Source: Myxococcales bacterium
GTDB lineage: Bacteria; Myxococcota_A; Polyangia; Nannocystales; Nannocystaceae
Reading direction: 5' to 3'
Assembly (NCBI GenBank): GCA_020633335.1
Contig: JACKDU010000007.1
Span: forward strand, 315,001 to 379,000
Length of the DNA stretch: 64,000 nt
Part shown: in pieces, positions 51,657 to 62,450 of the stretch
Numbering within the stretch: the stretch's first letter is position 1
How the letters are laid out: the number at the start of each line of letters is the position of its first letter
Position numbers and translations under genes: made by a program
Notes under the pieces: model-generated
Database searches by the model: none
What the model was told of the DNA's origin: nothing
The model's input: the letters and a program-made list of their open reading frames with translations, nothing else

Positions 51657-54222
51657 GGCCGACGCCCTCGCGGGCGAGCGCGGAGCGGACCTTGCGGACG
51701 GTGAGCGCGCTCATCGACACCGGATCGGGGCCCTTGCCGCCGAAGTCGCGGCGCCGCTCCCAGGCGCTCTTGCGGTTCTCGTAGGTCCGCCCCAGGCGCT
51801 CGGCCTCCTCGGCCATCCGCTTGTGGTCGTCGTCGGTGAGCGGGATCCCGTAGCGCTCCTTCATGAAGGCCGGGAGCCCCTCGGGCGGGCAGCGGTGGGT
51901 CTCGACCAGGCTCGTCGAGGTCTTGAGGTCGCGGGGGCGGTACCAGCCCTTCTTGGCGACCTGCTCGGGCGAGGGGATCGCGTTGGTGATCTTGTAGATC
52001 TCGATCCGCGTCGGCCAGACGCCGGTCTCGAGGAACCACTCGCGGCAGTGGTACTCGGCCCAGTACTTCAGGTACCACTTCCCCTTGCCGACCATCCGGC
52101 GGTGCATCTTCCGCATGCGATCGTTCCAGATCCACGGGAAGGGGCGGTACGAGTAGGAGTTGTTGCGGAGGTCCCAGAGGTCGCCGTCGGGCTCGACGAC
52201 CACCGTCTTCATGAAGGTGTTCCCGCGCGGCGGGTTGGGGGCGAACATCCGCCAGCTCTGGCTGGTGCCGGTGCCGGCGGTGTAGCTGGCGAAGATCGAG
52301 CGGGCCGCCGGCCGCCACTTGCCCATCACCGGGAAGGCCGGGAAGAGGATCAGGGTCACCGAGGCGGCGTGCCAGAGGGTGAAGGCGAGGGCGATCGTCC
52401 GGCCGAGGGTGCCGTAGGCGAGCGCCGGTCCGCCCTGCCAGAGCTCGAGGGAGCCCGGTCGCCGGCCGAGGAAGCGGCAGACCAGGGCGATCGCGAAGGT
52501 CGCGCCGATCCAGAGGTAGACGTAGTCCTTGAGCTCGTCGGGCTTGACCTCGGAGAGCGCGCGGTAGAGCACGAGGCCGACCCCGACCGCGATCGAGAGG
52601 AGGACGACGAGGTCCGGGATCCGGCGCCCGCGGAGCGGCACGGTCGACTCCGGCTGGGCGGCGATCATCAGGCGATCGGCGGCGGCCGGCGCCAGGCGGG
52701 CGAGGCCCCGCACCCGCCGCATCTGCTCGAGGAGCCAGGCGCCGACGCGGGCGAACTCGTCCCCGTGGAACCACGCCGCGTAGGTCATCAGCATGATGAA
52801 GGGGAACATGCCGATGTTCATGAAGACGATCAGGATCCCGTGGAAGCAGAACCCGAGGCCGAGCCAGAGGCGGCGGCCGAAGAGCCAGCGGCGGACCCAG
52901 CCCTGATCGACGCGGAGCCCGGGGAGCGTGACGGGGCCGAGCCTGCGCTCGCGCCAGACGCGGATCGGCCAGCGCTTCAGGCTGAACCAGGCGGCGATCA
53001 GGATCGGCAGGACGATCGAGTACATCCCGTGGATCCGCCCGAGGCCGACGGCGACCCGGGCGTCGATCGTCGCCTGCGGGGTGTTCTTGCCGATGTCGAT
53101 GCAGTAGGGGTAGGCCTTGACGGTGATGTAGTAGATCGCGAAGTAGGCGCCGACGAGCGCCGCCCGGCCGAGCCAGAGGCGCCAGCGCCTCCGGACCATC
53201 GCCCGGTACCAGGCGTCGTCCTGGTGATCGAGGCCGAACTTCAGGACCATCCCGAGGCCGAGGATCCCGAAGCACATCTCCCACCAGTGGGTGACGTAGG
53301 TCATCCCCTTGAAGACGTTGGTCCCGAGCGCCGCTGAGATCTGCTGGGTGTAGACCTCGAAGCGGTAGAAGTGGTCCATGTTGAGCGCGTAGTAGAGCGC
53401 GTCGCCGTTGGCCCAGACCGAGCCGGTCTTGACCAGGCCGGTCTGGGAGTAGATCCCGATGAGCTGGCCCATCATCAGGTAGCGGGGCCAGGCGGGGATC
53501 AGGCGGTAGATCGGCGCCTTGTTCGGGTCCGGCGGCGCGCCGATCTCCTGGAGCTTGCCGCGGGCGCGGAGGATCCGGCACCGCAGCCAGTTGTCGAAGC
53601 TCCAGGCGTGGCCGGTCTTGGCGAAGATCAGGATGAACCAGAAGACCCGATAGACCGTGTCGGTGCCCTCGAGATAGAGGGCGTTGCGGTCGTAGATCGA
53701 GCACATCATCACCATCGAGATGAGCCCGGTGACCCGCGAGGCGACGCCGGCGGCGTAGAGCAGGAGGACGCCGGCGAACGCGTACATGTAGGCGTTGACG
53801 AACTCCGGCGAGCCCTTGAGGAAGAAGAACGAGTACTTCGACCAGAAGAACTTGGCGACCGCCCAGAGGTCGAAGAAGCCCTCCTCCGGGCTCCAGCCCT
53901 GGAGCGCGCCGCGGCCGAGGCGCTCGCGCGCGGCCTCCATCATGAAGAGGCCCTCGTCGCTCCAGAGCATCCGCCAGTAGGGCTTCATGTTCCAGAAGCA
54001 CTGGATCGTCATCAGCGCGAAGCCGATCCGGAGGATCGCCATCGTCCGCGGGTCCTCGAGGGCGAGGATCGACCGGCGAAACGACTCCGCGCGGCTCCAC
54101 GCCCAGAAGAGGAGGAGGCTGACCGCGAGGAGCGTGTACCAGCCGAGGTCGCCGATCAGCTCCGGCGGGGCCTTGGCGTGGGTCGCGTCGTCGAGGAGCC
54201 TGAGGGCGGAGGCGAGGAGCAT
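51649..54222 (-). CDS. HTTM membrane protein fused to an MFAPNP domain
   Basis: The 857-residue first gene of the operon combines two parts. Residues 1-560 are an HTTM-type multi-helix region with DPRTMAILRIGFALMTIQCFWNMKPYWRMLWSDEG, WANGDALYYALNMDHFYRFE and GRRLWLGLGFCFHGILIVFMN. Residues 600-857 are a soluble or anchored domain with SWRMFAPNPPRGNTF and CREWFLETGVWPTRIEIYKI. Thus it holds in one chain what the next two genes encode separately. ATG at 54222 is preferred; the frame continues to a TTG at 54282, but that TTGACG looks like a -35 box. SixA is divergent. Confidence 0.82.
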   Translation of the reverse strand: MLLASALRLLDDATHAKAPPELIGDLGWYTLLAVSLLLFWAWSRAESFRRSILALEDPRTMAILRIGFALMTIQCFWNMKPYWRMLWSDEGLFMMEAARERLGRGALQGWSPEEGFFDLWAVAKFFWSKYSFFFLKGSPEFVNAYMYAFAGVLLLYAAGVASRVTGLISMVMMCSIYDRNALYLEGTDTVYRVFWFILIFAKTGHAWSFDNWLRCRILRARGKLQEIGAPPDPNKAPIYRLIPAWPRYLMMGQLIGIYSQTGLVKTGSVWANGDALYYALNMDHFYRFEVYTQQISAALGTNVFKGMTYVTHWWEMCFGILGLGMVLKFGLDHQDDAWYRAMVRRRWRLWLGRAALVGAYFAIYYITVKAYPYCIDIGKNTPQATIDARVAVGLGRIHGMYSIVLPILIAAWFSLKRWPIRVWRERRLGPVTLPGLRVDQGWVRRWLFGRRLWLGLGFCFHGILIVFMNIGMFPFIMLMTYAAWFHGDEFARVGAWLLEQMRRVRGLARLAPAAADRLMIAAQPESTVPLRGRRIPDLVVLLSIAVGVGLVLYRALSEVKPDELKDYVYLWIGATFAIALVCRFLGRRPGSLELWQGGPALAYGTLGRTIALAFTLWHAASVTLILFPAFPVMGKWRPAARSIFASYTAGTGTSQSWRMFAPNPPRGNTFMKTVVVEPDGDLWDLRNNSYSYRPFPWIWNDRMRKMHRRMVGKGKWYLKYWAEYHCREWFLETGVWPTRIEIYKITNAIPSPEQVAKKGWYRPRDLKTSTSLVETHRCPPEGLPAFMKERYGIPLTDDDHKRMAEEAERLGRTYENRKSAWERRRDFGGKGPDPVSMSALTVRKVRSALAREGVGRG

Positions 54223-54398
54223 GGCGGCGGCGCTGACACTATCACGAAGGGGCAGAGGCGCCCCCGGCTGCCGATGCGTCAACTTTTCCGCGGGCGGCCG
54301 CGGATCGCCCCGCCCGGCCGCGCAGGGTCGGGGTACGCTCGGTCGATGCGACCCCGACCCGCCGCGGTGCGGTCCCTCTCCTGCTCCTGGAGGGGGCG

Positions 54399-54854
54399 AT
54401 GCTCCTGACCCTCGTCCGTCACGGCGACGCGCTCCCCGGCGGGGAGCTCGGTGATCGCGGTCGCGCCCTCTCGCTCTTCGGCCGCCAGCAGGCCCGCGCG
54501 ACCGGCCAGGCGCTGGCGGAACGCGGGGTCGCGCCGACCCGGATCTACTGCAGCCCGCTGGTCCGCGCGGTCCAGACCGCCGAGATCATCGTCGCCGCGA
54601 TCGCCTCCCCGCAGGCGGTCCTCGCCCACGGCGACCTCTTCCCGGAGAGCTCGCCGCACGTCGTCGTCGCCGAGCTGATCGAGCGCGCCGATCCGGCGGA
54701 TGACATCCTCCTGGTCGGCCATCAGCCCTTCATGTCGACGCTCGCCGGCTACCTCGTCGGCGCGCAGATCGGCTTCTCGACCGGCGACGCCGCCCGGATC
54801 GAGGTGACGGGCCGCCGCGGCGCGCTGGCCTGGCGCTGGGCGCCGACGCCCTGA
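54399..54854 (+). CDS. sixA: Phosphohistidine phosphatase SixA-like
   Basis: The 151-residue histidine phosphatase has LLTLVRHGDALPGG (RHG catalytic His), SLFGRQQARATGQALAERG, IYCSPLVRAVQTAEII and ILLVGHQPFMSTLAGYL with the second catalytic His. The short length and absence of a cap domain match SixA, which dephosphorylates phosphohistidine on HPt-domain proteins. GGAGG lies 6 nt before the ATG. It is followed by the TlpA-like gene 30 nt downstream. Confidence 0.9.
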   Translation: MLLTLVRHGDALPGGELGDRGRALSLFGRQQARATGQALAERGVAPTRIYCSPLVRAVQTAEIIVAAIASPQAVLAHGDLFPESSPHVVVAELIERADPADDILLVGHQPFMSTLAGYLVGAQIGFSTGDAARIEVTGRRGALAWRWAPTP

Positions 54855-54884
54855 GCGCGGGGCGGGGCTGCTATCCTCGGCGGC

Positions 54885-55424
54885 CTGCGACCCGCGATCA
54901 CCTCCAGGTCCGCGCTCGCCGGCGCGCTCGCCCTCGCGGCGACGCTGACCGTCACCCTCGGTCCCCTCGCCTGCGCCGGCGCGCTGCCCTGGTCGCTCCC
55001 CGGGGCGATCTACGGCGAGACGATCCCGGCGTTCCGTCGGCAGGCGCTCGACGGCCGCGAGGTCTCGTCGACCGCGCTCCGCGGCGACGTGGTGGTCGTC
55101 GAGTTCTTCGCGAGCTACTGCGAGCCCTGCCGCCACTCGCTGCCGGCGCTCCAGCGCCTCGCCGAGCGCGAGCGCGGGCTCCAGATCATCGCCATCGGCG
55201 AGGACGAGGCCCGCGACAAGAGCGCGGCGATGGCCGTCGAATTCGGCCTGACGATGCCGGTGGTCCACGACGTCGGCAACCTCCTCGCCGCCGGCTTCCG
55301 GGTCGACGGCCTGCCGACGACCTTCGTCGTCGATCGCCAGGGGGTCGTCCGCTGGATCGGCGGCGCCGACCCGAGCGGCCGCGAGCTCGCGCGGGTGGTC
55401 AAGGCCGTGCGCCGCGGCGGCTAG
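54885..55424 (+). CDS. TlpA-like thioredoxin-fold protein with predicted CTG start
   Basis: The thioredoxin core is VVVVEFFASYCEPCRHSLPALQRLAERE with redox motif CEPC, then IIAIGEDEARDKSAAMAVEFGLTMPV, VDGLPTTFVVDRQGVVRWIGG. This matches periplasmic TlpA/ResA-type thiol oxidoreductases. The first ATG/GTG/TTG in frame is a GTG at 55089, inside the fold and past the first strand. Extending to CTG at 54885 adds SALAGALALAATLTVTLGPLAC, a signal peptide with a lipobox-like end. TATCCT lies 7 nt before this CTG, the spacing seen at other starts here. With it, the protein has 179 residues. The CTG start is inference. Confidence 0.75.
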   Translation: MRPAITSRSALAGALALAATLTVTLGPLACAGALPWSLPGAIYGETIPAFRRQALDGREVSSTALRGDVVVVEFFASYCEPCRHSLPALQRLAERERGLQIIAIGEDEARDKSAAMAVEFGLTMPVVHDVGNLLAAGFRVDGLPTTFVVDRQGVVRWIGGADPSGRELARVVKAVRRGG

Positions 55425-55502
55425 CGATCGACGTGCGAGTTTGCGCTACTGCGCTCCGGCGACGACGCGGCCCGCGCTCGGGATCTGGTGTAGCCTCGCC
55501 GG

Positions 55503-57032
55503 GTGGTGCGTCGTCGCGCCCCCCTCGCCCTCGCGGCTCTCCTCGCCTCCGCCCCCGGCGGACCGCTCGCGTGCGGCCAGCGCAACCTCGCCTCCGCCCT
55601 CGCGCCGGCGACCGACCTCGCGCCGGCGACCGGCCAGGCGCGCTGCGGGGTGATCAAGAGCCACGAGCGGCCGCTCATCATCGAGTGGCCGGCGGCCGAT
55701 CGCGGCGCGCTCGAGAGCCAGATCCGCCGCGGCGATCGCCTGGTGGTCGTCCGCTACGAGGGCTGCGAGATGGAGATCCTCCGGCGCTGCGAGGCCAGCG
55801 GGCGCTACGGCTTCACCGCCCTCGAGCGCAAGGACGACGAGGCGATCATGCGGAGCGCCGACGACCTCTACGCCAAGATCCCGCTCGGCGCGGCCCGCCT
55901 CGAGGCCGAGCTCGAGCGCCACGGCGCGCTCCGGCTGGCGATGACGATCGTCGGCGCCTACGAGGCCGAGGGGGTCGACCTCGACCCGGGCGCCCTGCGC
56001 GGGCGCTGCGAGGGCGCGACCCACCTGGTCACCAGCCTCAGCGTCGGCGCCTTCGCGCTGAGCAGCGAGAGCGGGGCAGGGATCAAGGCCGGGGCCGAGG
56101 TGGCGAGCCTCGGCGAGGGGCCCGGCGGCGGCCTCCGCTCGAGCTCCGAGCGCGGCTTCCACCGCAGCGACGGCGACCTCGAGGCCTGCGGCGGCTGGGG
56201 GAGCGACGGGCCGCCCTCGCGCTGCGGCGCGCTCCTCCGGGTTGAGGTCGAGGCCCTCGGCGCGACCCCGCCGGCCCCCGAGGCGCCGACCGGCGCGGCC
56301 GAGAAGACCTGTCCCAAGGGGACGGTGCGGATCGAGGGCGGGATCTACACGCCGGCCGAGCAGAGCGGCCGCCTCTTCGGCGGCAACGTCAGCGTCGCCG
56401 ATCTCTGCGTCGCCCCGACCGAGGTCACGGTCGCCGAGTACCGCCGCTGCGTCCGCGACGGCGCCTGCTCGCCGGCGCCGCTCAGCGCCCAGGCCGAGGA
56501 GCTCGACGACGACGCCCGGGCGGCCGAGAGCGCCCTCTGCAACGGCGGCCGCCGGGGCCACGGGCGCCACCCGGTCAACTGCGTCGACTGGCACCAGGCC
56601 GAGAGCTACTGCCGGGCTCAGGGCGGCCGCCTCCCCCGCGAGGAGGAGTGGGAGTGGATCGCCCGCGGCGGCGACCAGCACCGCTCCTACCCCTGGGGGG
56701 AGGACGATCCCGAGGCAGATCTCGCCAACGCCTGCGGCCGCGAGTGCTCGCGCGAGGAGCGGCTCTTCGTCGGCCGCGACGGCCACCAGGGGACCGCGCC
56801 GGTGGGCTCCTACCGCCGGGGGCGGGGCCGCTGGCGCCTCGAGGACCTCGCCGGCAACGTCTGGGAGTGGACCGCGAGCGGCGAGGGGAGCGCCCGGGCG
56901 GTCCGCGGGGGCTCGTTCCGGTCGAGCGACGATGGGGAGCTCCGGGTCGGCGGCCGCGAGGAGCTCCGGGTCCGCGACCGCCGGGCGGACGTCGGGATCC
57001 GCTGCGTCTGGGAGCCGGCGGCGGCGCCCTGA
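55503..57032 (+). CDS. Lipoprotein with formylglycine-generating-enzyme (SUMF1) domain
   Basis: The 509-residue protein has a signal ending in PLAC-G (lipobox-like). A domain of about 220 residues with several Cys (CGVIKSHERPLIIEW, YEGCEMEILRRCEASGRYGF) follows, then a C-terminal FGE-sulfatase domain from residue 270. That domain reads VRIEGGIYTPAEQ, PTEVTVAEYRRCVRDGAC, HPVNCVDWHQAESYCRAQGGRLPREEEWEWIARGG, LAGNVWEWTAS and VRGGSFRS. In bacteria such domains often bind substrates and are not true sulfatase activators. The N-terminal region was not recognised. GTG start; TAGCCT lies 6 nt upstream. Confidence 0.85.
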   Translation: MVRRRAPLALAALLASAPGGPLACGQRNLASALAPATDLAPATGQARCGVIKSHERPLIIEWPAADRGALESQIRRGDRLVVVRYEGCEMEILRRCEASGRYGFTALERKDDEAIMRSADDLYAKIPLGAARLEAELERHGALRLAMTIVGAYEAEGVDLDPGALRGRCEGATHLVTSLSVGAFALSSESGAGIKAGAEVASLGEGPGGGLRSSSERGFHRSDGDLEACGGWGSDGPPSRCGALLRVEVEALGATPPAPEAPTGAAEKTCPKGTVRIEGGIYTPAEQSGRLFGGNVSVADLCVAPTEVTVAEYRRCVRDGACSPAPLSAQAEELDDDARAAESALCNGGRRGHGRHPVNCVDWHQAESYCRAQGGRLPREEEWEWIARGGDQHRSYPWGEDDPEADLANACGRECSREERLFVGRDGHQGTAPVGSYRRGRGRWRLEDLAGNVWEWTASGEGSARAVRGGSFRSSDDGELRVGGREELRVRDRRADVGIRCVWEPAAAP

Positions 57033-57067
57033 GCGTCGGCGAGTGTCGGTGATCGTCGGGGTCGGCG

Positions 57068-57095
57068 TTGCGATCCCGCGCGTCCCGTGTACCCT
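57068..57095 (+). promoter_or_regulatory. Putative leaderless promoter of the DUF1569-like gene
   Basis: TTGCGA at 57068-57073 and TACCCT at 57090-57095 are 16 bases apart; the ATG begins 8 nt after the latter. GGGAG before the ATG could also act as a ribosome-binding site. Confidence 0.45.
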
Positions 57096-57103
57096 CACGG
57101 GAG

Positions 57104-57604
57104 ATGAGCGAGCCGCTCCGCCTGACCAACATCGACGAGGCCCTCGACCACCTGCGGAGCATCGAGTCCGCGCCGATGATCTCGACCTCCGGCCCCTGGT
57201 CGCTCCATCAGATCATGGAGCACTGCCGCCAGAGCGTCGAGTACTCGCTCGACGGCTTCCCCACGCTGAAACCGGCGATCGTCCGCAGGACGGTCGGCGG
57301 CTGGGCCGGGCGCCGCTTCCTCCGGCGCGGCCACCTCGGCCACCGGACCGACGCGGCGATCCCCGGCGCGCCGGAGGTGACCCGCGACGGCGACGGCCGG
57401 CGGGCGGTGACCCGCCTCATCGCCGCCCTCGAGCGCTTCGTCGCCGCCGACCCCGAGAGCGTCAAGCCCCACTTCATCTTCGGCGCGCTGACCAAGGAGG
57501 AGTACGAGCGCCTCCACCTCATGCACATCGCCGAGCACGTCGCCGAGGTCCACCCGTCGGCGCTCCTGCCGGAGATCAGCGGCTCGTATCCTGGCATGTC
57601 CTGA
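57104..57604 (+). CDS. DinB-like / DUF1569 protein
   Basis: The 166-residue protein has the DUF1569 pattern: WSLHQIMEHCRQSVEYSLDG, then HFIFGALTKEEYERLHLMHIAEHVAEVHP. The conserved His residues in HQIMEHC and HIAEHV sit where DinB-superfamily proteins bind a metal in a four-helix bundle. The role of the family is unknown; some relatives are thiol-dependent transferases. The stop overlaps a TGTCC-N4-GGACA dyad. It converges with the lectin lipoprotein gene. Confidence 0.8.
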   Translation: MSEPLRLTNIDEALDHLRSIESAPMISTSGPWSLHQIMEHCRQSVEYSLDGFPTLKPAIVRRTVGGWAGRRFLRRGHLGHRTDAAIPGAPEVTRDGDGRRAVTRLIAALERFVAADPESVKPHFIFGALTKEEYERLHLMHIAEHVAEVHPSALLPEISGSYPGMS

Positions 57605-57627
57605 GGGACAGGTCTCGGCCGGCGCGC

Positions 57628-58542
57628 TCAGGGGGCGGGGACGCCCTCGCAGATGAAGGCGCGCGGGTTGCTGTCCTGGGCGTCGTTCCAGCCCCAGGCG
57701 CCGCTGAACTTCATGACGATCCACTTCTCGGTCAGGCTGTCGGGCTGGCCGGCGATCCACGGGTAGGCGCCGAAGCCCGCGCCGAAGCCGCTGAGGGGCG
57801 CGCCGTCGGCGACCCAGCGGTACTTGCTCTTGAACACGTCCTCGGTGAGCCCAAAGGAGGTGTCGCCGTCGAGGAGGGTCGCCAGGAGCTCATGCACCTC
57901 CATCGACTCGATCTTCGCGTGGAAGGCCGACGCCCCGCTCTGGGGGACCGCGAAGGCCAGGCACTTGTCGTTGGCCTTGCTCGGGTTGGTCGCCTCCGCG
58001 CACACCCAGTAGAAGTGGCCGTTCAGCGAGGTCCGCCGGCAGCCCTGGTAGAACATGTCGGCGATCCCGTCGCTCCCCTCGTCGATCAGGCCGTCGCAGT
58101 TGTTGTCGGCCATGTCCGAGGCCTCCGGCGCCCCCGGGTAGACCTGGCCGTCGCCGTCGTCGCAGTCGTCGTGGATCAGGGAGTAGCCGTCCGGCGGCGT
58201 GTCGCCGGGGCAGATCGTCATCACCGTGGCCGCGCCGGCGCCGTGGCCGTCGTCGTCGCCGTCGACGTAGAGCGGCACCATGTCGACGTCGGCGCAGCCG
58301 GCCCCGGTGCTCGTCCCGTCGCTCGCGCCGCTGGTCGTCGCGCTCGCGGTGGTGGCGGACCCGGAGGTCTCGCCGAGGGTCCCGCCGCCGCTCGTGCCGC
58401 TGGTCGTCGCTCCTCCGGAGGTCGTCCCCGAGCTCGTCGAGCTCGTCGTCCCGCCGAGGGTCTCGCCGTACTCCGGGTTGAGGAGGACGCAGCCGCACGC
58501 GCAGGCGAGCGCGCAGGCGAGCGCGCAGAGGCGGGTGCTCAT
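57628..58542 (-). CDS. Lipoprotein with MopE-like metal motif and C-type-lectin-like domain, paralogue 1
   Basis: The 304-residue protein has a short signal rich in Cys and Ala (LCALACALACACGC) giving a lipidated N-terminus. A Ser/Thr/Gly linker follows. YVDGDDDGHGAG and DDCDDGDGQVYPGAPEASDMADNNCDGLIDEG match the MopE-type metal-binding motif. The C-terminal 140 residues (CRRTSLNGHFYWVCAEATNPSKANDKC... WIAGQPDSLTEKWIVMKFSGAWGWNDAQDSNPRAFICEG) have the CTLD pattern with WND and FICE. It probably binds a surface ligand, with metal-binding spacer. It starts 10 nt after the stop of its paralogue, so both are in one operon. Confidence 0.82.
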   Translation of the reverse strand: MSTRLCALACALACACGCVLLNPEYGETLGGTTSSTSSGTTSGGATTSGTSGGGTLGETSGSATTASATTSGASDGTSTGAGCADVDMVPLYVDGDDDGHGAGAATVMTICPGDTPPDGYSLIHDDCDDGDGQVYPGAPEASDMADNNCDGLIDEGSDGIADMFYQGCRRTSLNGHFYWVCAEATNPSKANDKCLAFAVPQSGASAFHAKIESMEVHELLATLLDGDTSFGLTEDVFKSKYRWVADGAPLSGFGAGFGAYPWIAGQPDSLTEKWIVMKFSGAWGWNDAQDSNPRAFICEGVPAP

Positions 58543-58552
58543 CGGATCGTCC

Positions 58553-59554
58553 TCAGGGAGCGGGCTCGGCCTCACAGATGAAGGGTCGCTCGAGGAGCTC
58601 GTCGATGTCGACCCAGAGGAGCGAGTTCTTGTCGATCGCGACCCAGCGCAGGAGCCCGCTGTTCGGCTCGAGCGGGGCCCAGGGGGCGACCCCCTTATCT
58701 GCCCCATAGACCAGGCCGCTGCCGTCGGCGGTCCACTTGTGGTCGCCCATGCTGTCGAGGCCCTTGGTGTCGCGGAGGCCGATCGTCGGCGAGAAGGGGA
58801 GCATCGCCGCCAGCATCGTCATCTGCTGGTTCTCGTCGGAGTTGTCGATCTTGACGTGGTAGGCGTTCGCCCCCGCCCCGCTCACCAGCTCCTTGCAGTC
58901 GTCGTTGACGCTGCCGGGCTGCTTGACGTCCTTGCAGGCGTAGTAGAAGTGGCCGCCGTAGGCCCGGAGGATGCACGTGTTGCCGAAGAGCGTGCACGAG
59001 ACGTTGGTGTTCGAGTACTCGTCGACGAGGCCGTTGCAGTCGTTGTCGACGCCGTCGCAGATCTCGGAGAAGCCGGGGTGGACGTTCGGGTTGGCGTCGT
59101 TGCAGTCGTCGGCGGTCGGCGAGGTGGCGTCCGGCTCCTGCCCGGGGCAGACCTCGATCGGCGCGAGCGGGTCGCCGTGGCCGTCCATGTCGACGTCGGC
59201 GTAGACGGTCACGGTCATGTTCATGCAGAGGTCGTTGCCGGTCGTCGTGGTCCCGGGCTCGCCGGTGTCGGTGAGGGCGCCCGTGCCAGTGTCGGCGCCG
59301 CCCGTGCTGGTCCCCGAGGTGCTCCCGCCGCTGGTCCCCGCGTCGCTCGCCCCCCCGCTCGTGCTCCCGTCGCTCGCCGACGTCGAGGGATCGCTCGTGC
59401 CCGCGCTGATCGACGCGCTGGCGCCCGTGCTGCCACTGAGGGTGACGTCGGTCGAGCCCCCGCTGTCGGGGTCGAAGTCCGCGTTGTAGAGCACGCAGCC
59501 GAGGCTGACGCTCAGCGCCGCCGCCGGGACCCCGCCGCCAAACCACCCGCCCAT
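58553..59554 (-). CDS. Lipoprotein with MopE-like metal motif and C-type-lectin-like domain, paralogue 2
   Basis: The 333-residue paralogue has the same order: signal ending SLGC-VLYN, a long Ser/Thr/Gly linker, YADVDMDGHGDP and DDCNDANPNVHPGFSEICDGVDNDCNGLVDEY (MopE-type), then a CTLD-like domain (CILRAYGGHFYYACKDVKQPGSVNDDC... DKNSLLWVDIDELLERPFICEAEP). The two C-terminal domains share GHFYxxC and FICE but are otherwise diverged, so binding specificity may differ. It is the first gene of the pair. TACACT lies 7 nt before the ATG on the minus strand. Confidence 0.82.
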   Translation of the reverse strand: MGGWFGGGVPAAALSVSLGCVLYNADFDPDSGGSTDVTLSGSTGASASISAGTSDPSTSASDGSTSGGASDAGTSGGSTSGTSTGGADTGTGALTDTGEPGTTTTGNDLCMNMTVTVYADVDMDGHGDPLAPIEVCPGQEPDATSPTADDCNDANPNVHPGFSEICDGVDNDCNGLVDEYSNTNVSCTLFGNTCILRAYGGHFYYACKDVKQPGSVNDDCKELVSGAGANAYHVKIDNSDENQQMTMLAAMLPFSPTIGLRDTKGLDSMGDHKWTADGSGLVYGADKGVAPWAPLEPNSGLLRWVAIDKNSLLWVDIDELLERPFICEAEPAP

Positions 59555-59664
59555 CAGAGGCAGTGTAACGGCGCTCCACGCCGCTGTGCGCGGCCTCCCG
59601 GGTGATCATCGCGCCCGGCTCGGCGTCCGGCGGGGCGATCTCGAGCGACGAGGCGTCGGCGCGC

Positions 59665-61818
<2,154 letters not shown>

Positions 61819-61905
61819 GGCTGCCAATGAACACCGCCGCAGGCGCTCCTGGCAAGGCGGAGGAGCGGGCCGCGTGGAGTGCGCGGAGCGCGGGGCGCCG
61901 CGCCG

Positions 61906-62376
61906 CTAGCTCGCCGGCTTGATCGCCCCGCCCTCGCTCACCGTGAACTCGACGTCCTCCTTGACCAGGACCAGGCTGTCGAGGGAGCGGAGGAGGGTGA
62001 CGGTCGCGCTCGCGGTCTCGTGGCCCTCGGGGACCACGAGGCGGACCGTGAAGGTCTGGGGCTGGCGCGGCGGGACGAAGCCCTCCCAGTGGGTCGAGCC
62101 CTCCTCGATGTTGAAGCCGCCGGTGACGTGGACGTCGGCCACCAGCTTCTCGGTCTCCTCCATCCCGAGGTTGCGCATCTTGAGCTTGATCAGCACCTGC
62201 CGCTTGCCCGGGGTCTCGTGGGTGAACTCGACCTGGATCTTCGCCGCCCCGACCTCGACGGTGTCGGTGAAGATCGGCGTCGGCGCGGCGGCGCCCTTGC
62301 CCGCGCAGCCGGCGAGGCCGAGGGGGGCGACGAGGGCGGCGAGGAGCGCGAGCGGGAGGAGCGAGGGGCGGCGCAT
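61906..62376 (-). CDS. Small lipoprotein
   Basis: The 156-residue protein starts MRRPSLLPLALLAALVAPLGLAGC with a clear lipobox (LAGC). A beta-sandwich-like domain of about 120 residues follows (KIQVEFTHETPGKRQVLIKLKMRNLGMEETEKLVADVHVTGGF, then QTFTVRLVVPEGHETASATVTLLRS). The strand pattern resembles a FxLyD/Ig-like fold. Function unknown. It lies upstream of the S9 peptidase on the same strand (87-base gap) and may share its transcript. Confidence 0.72.
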   Translation of the reverse strand: MRRPSLLPLALLAALVAPLGLAGCAGKGAAAPTPIFTDTVEVGAAKIQVEFTHETPGKRQVLIKLKMRNLGMEETEKLVADVHVTGGFNIEEGSTHWEGFVPPRQPQTFTVRLVVPEGHETASATVTLLRSLDSLVLVKEDVEFTVSEGGAIKPAS

Positions 62377-62450
62377 GGGCCCTTGATCGCAGATCGCGGG
62401 CGGTCGACGCAAGTCCGCGGGTGCGTCCGCGCCCTGGTCGGGAGCGCCGG

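Noticed and set aside
58685..58712. A fifth CCGATCGG-like element (CTGCCCCATAGACCAGG)
   Set aside because: Too many mismatches, and it is inside a lectin lipoprotein gene.
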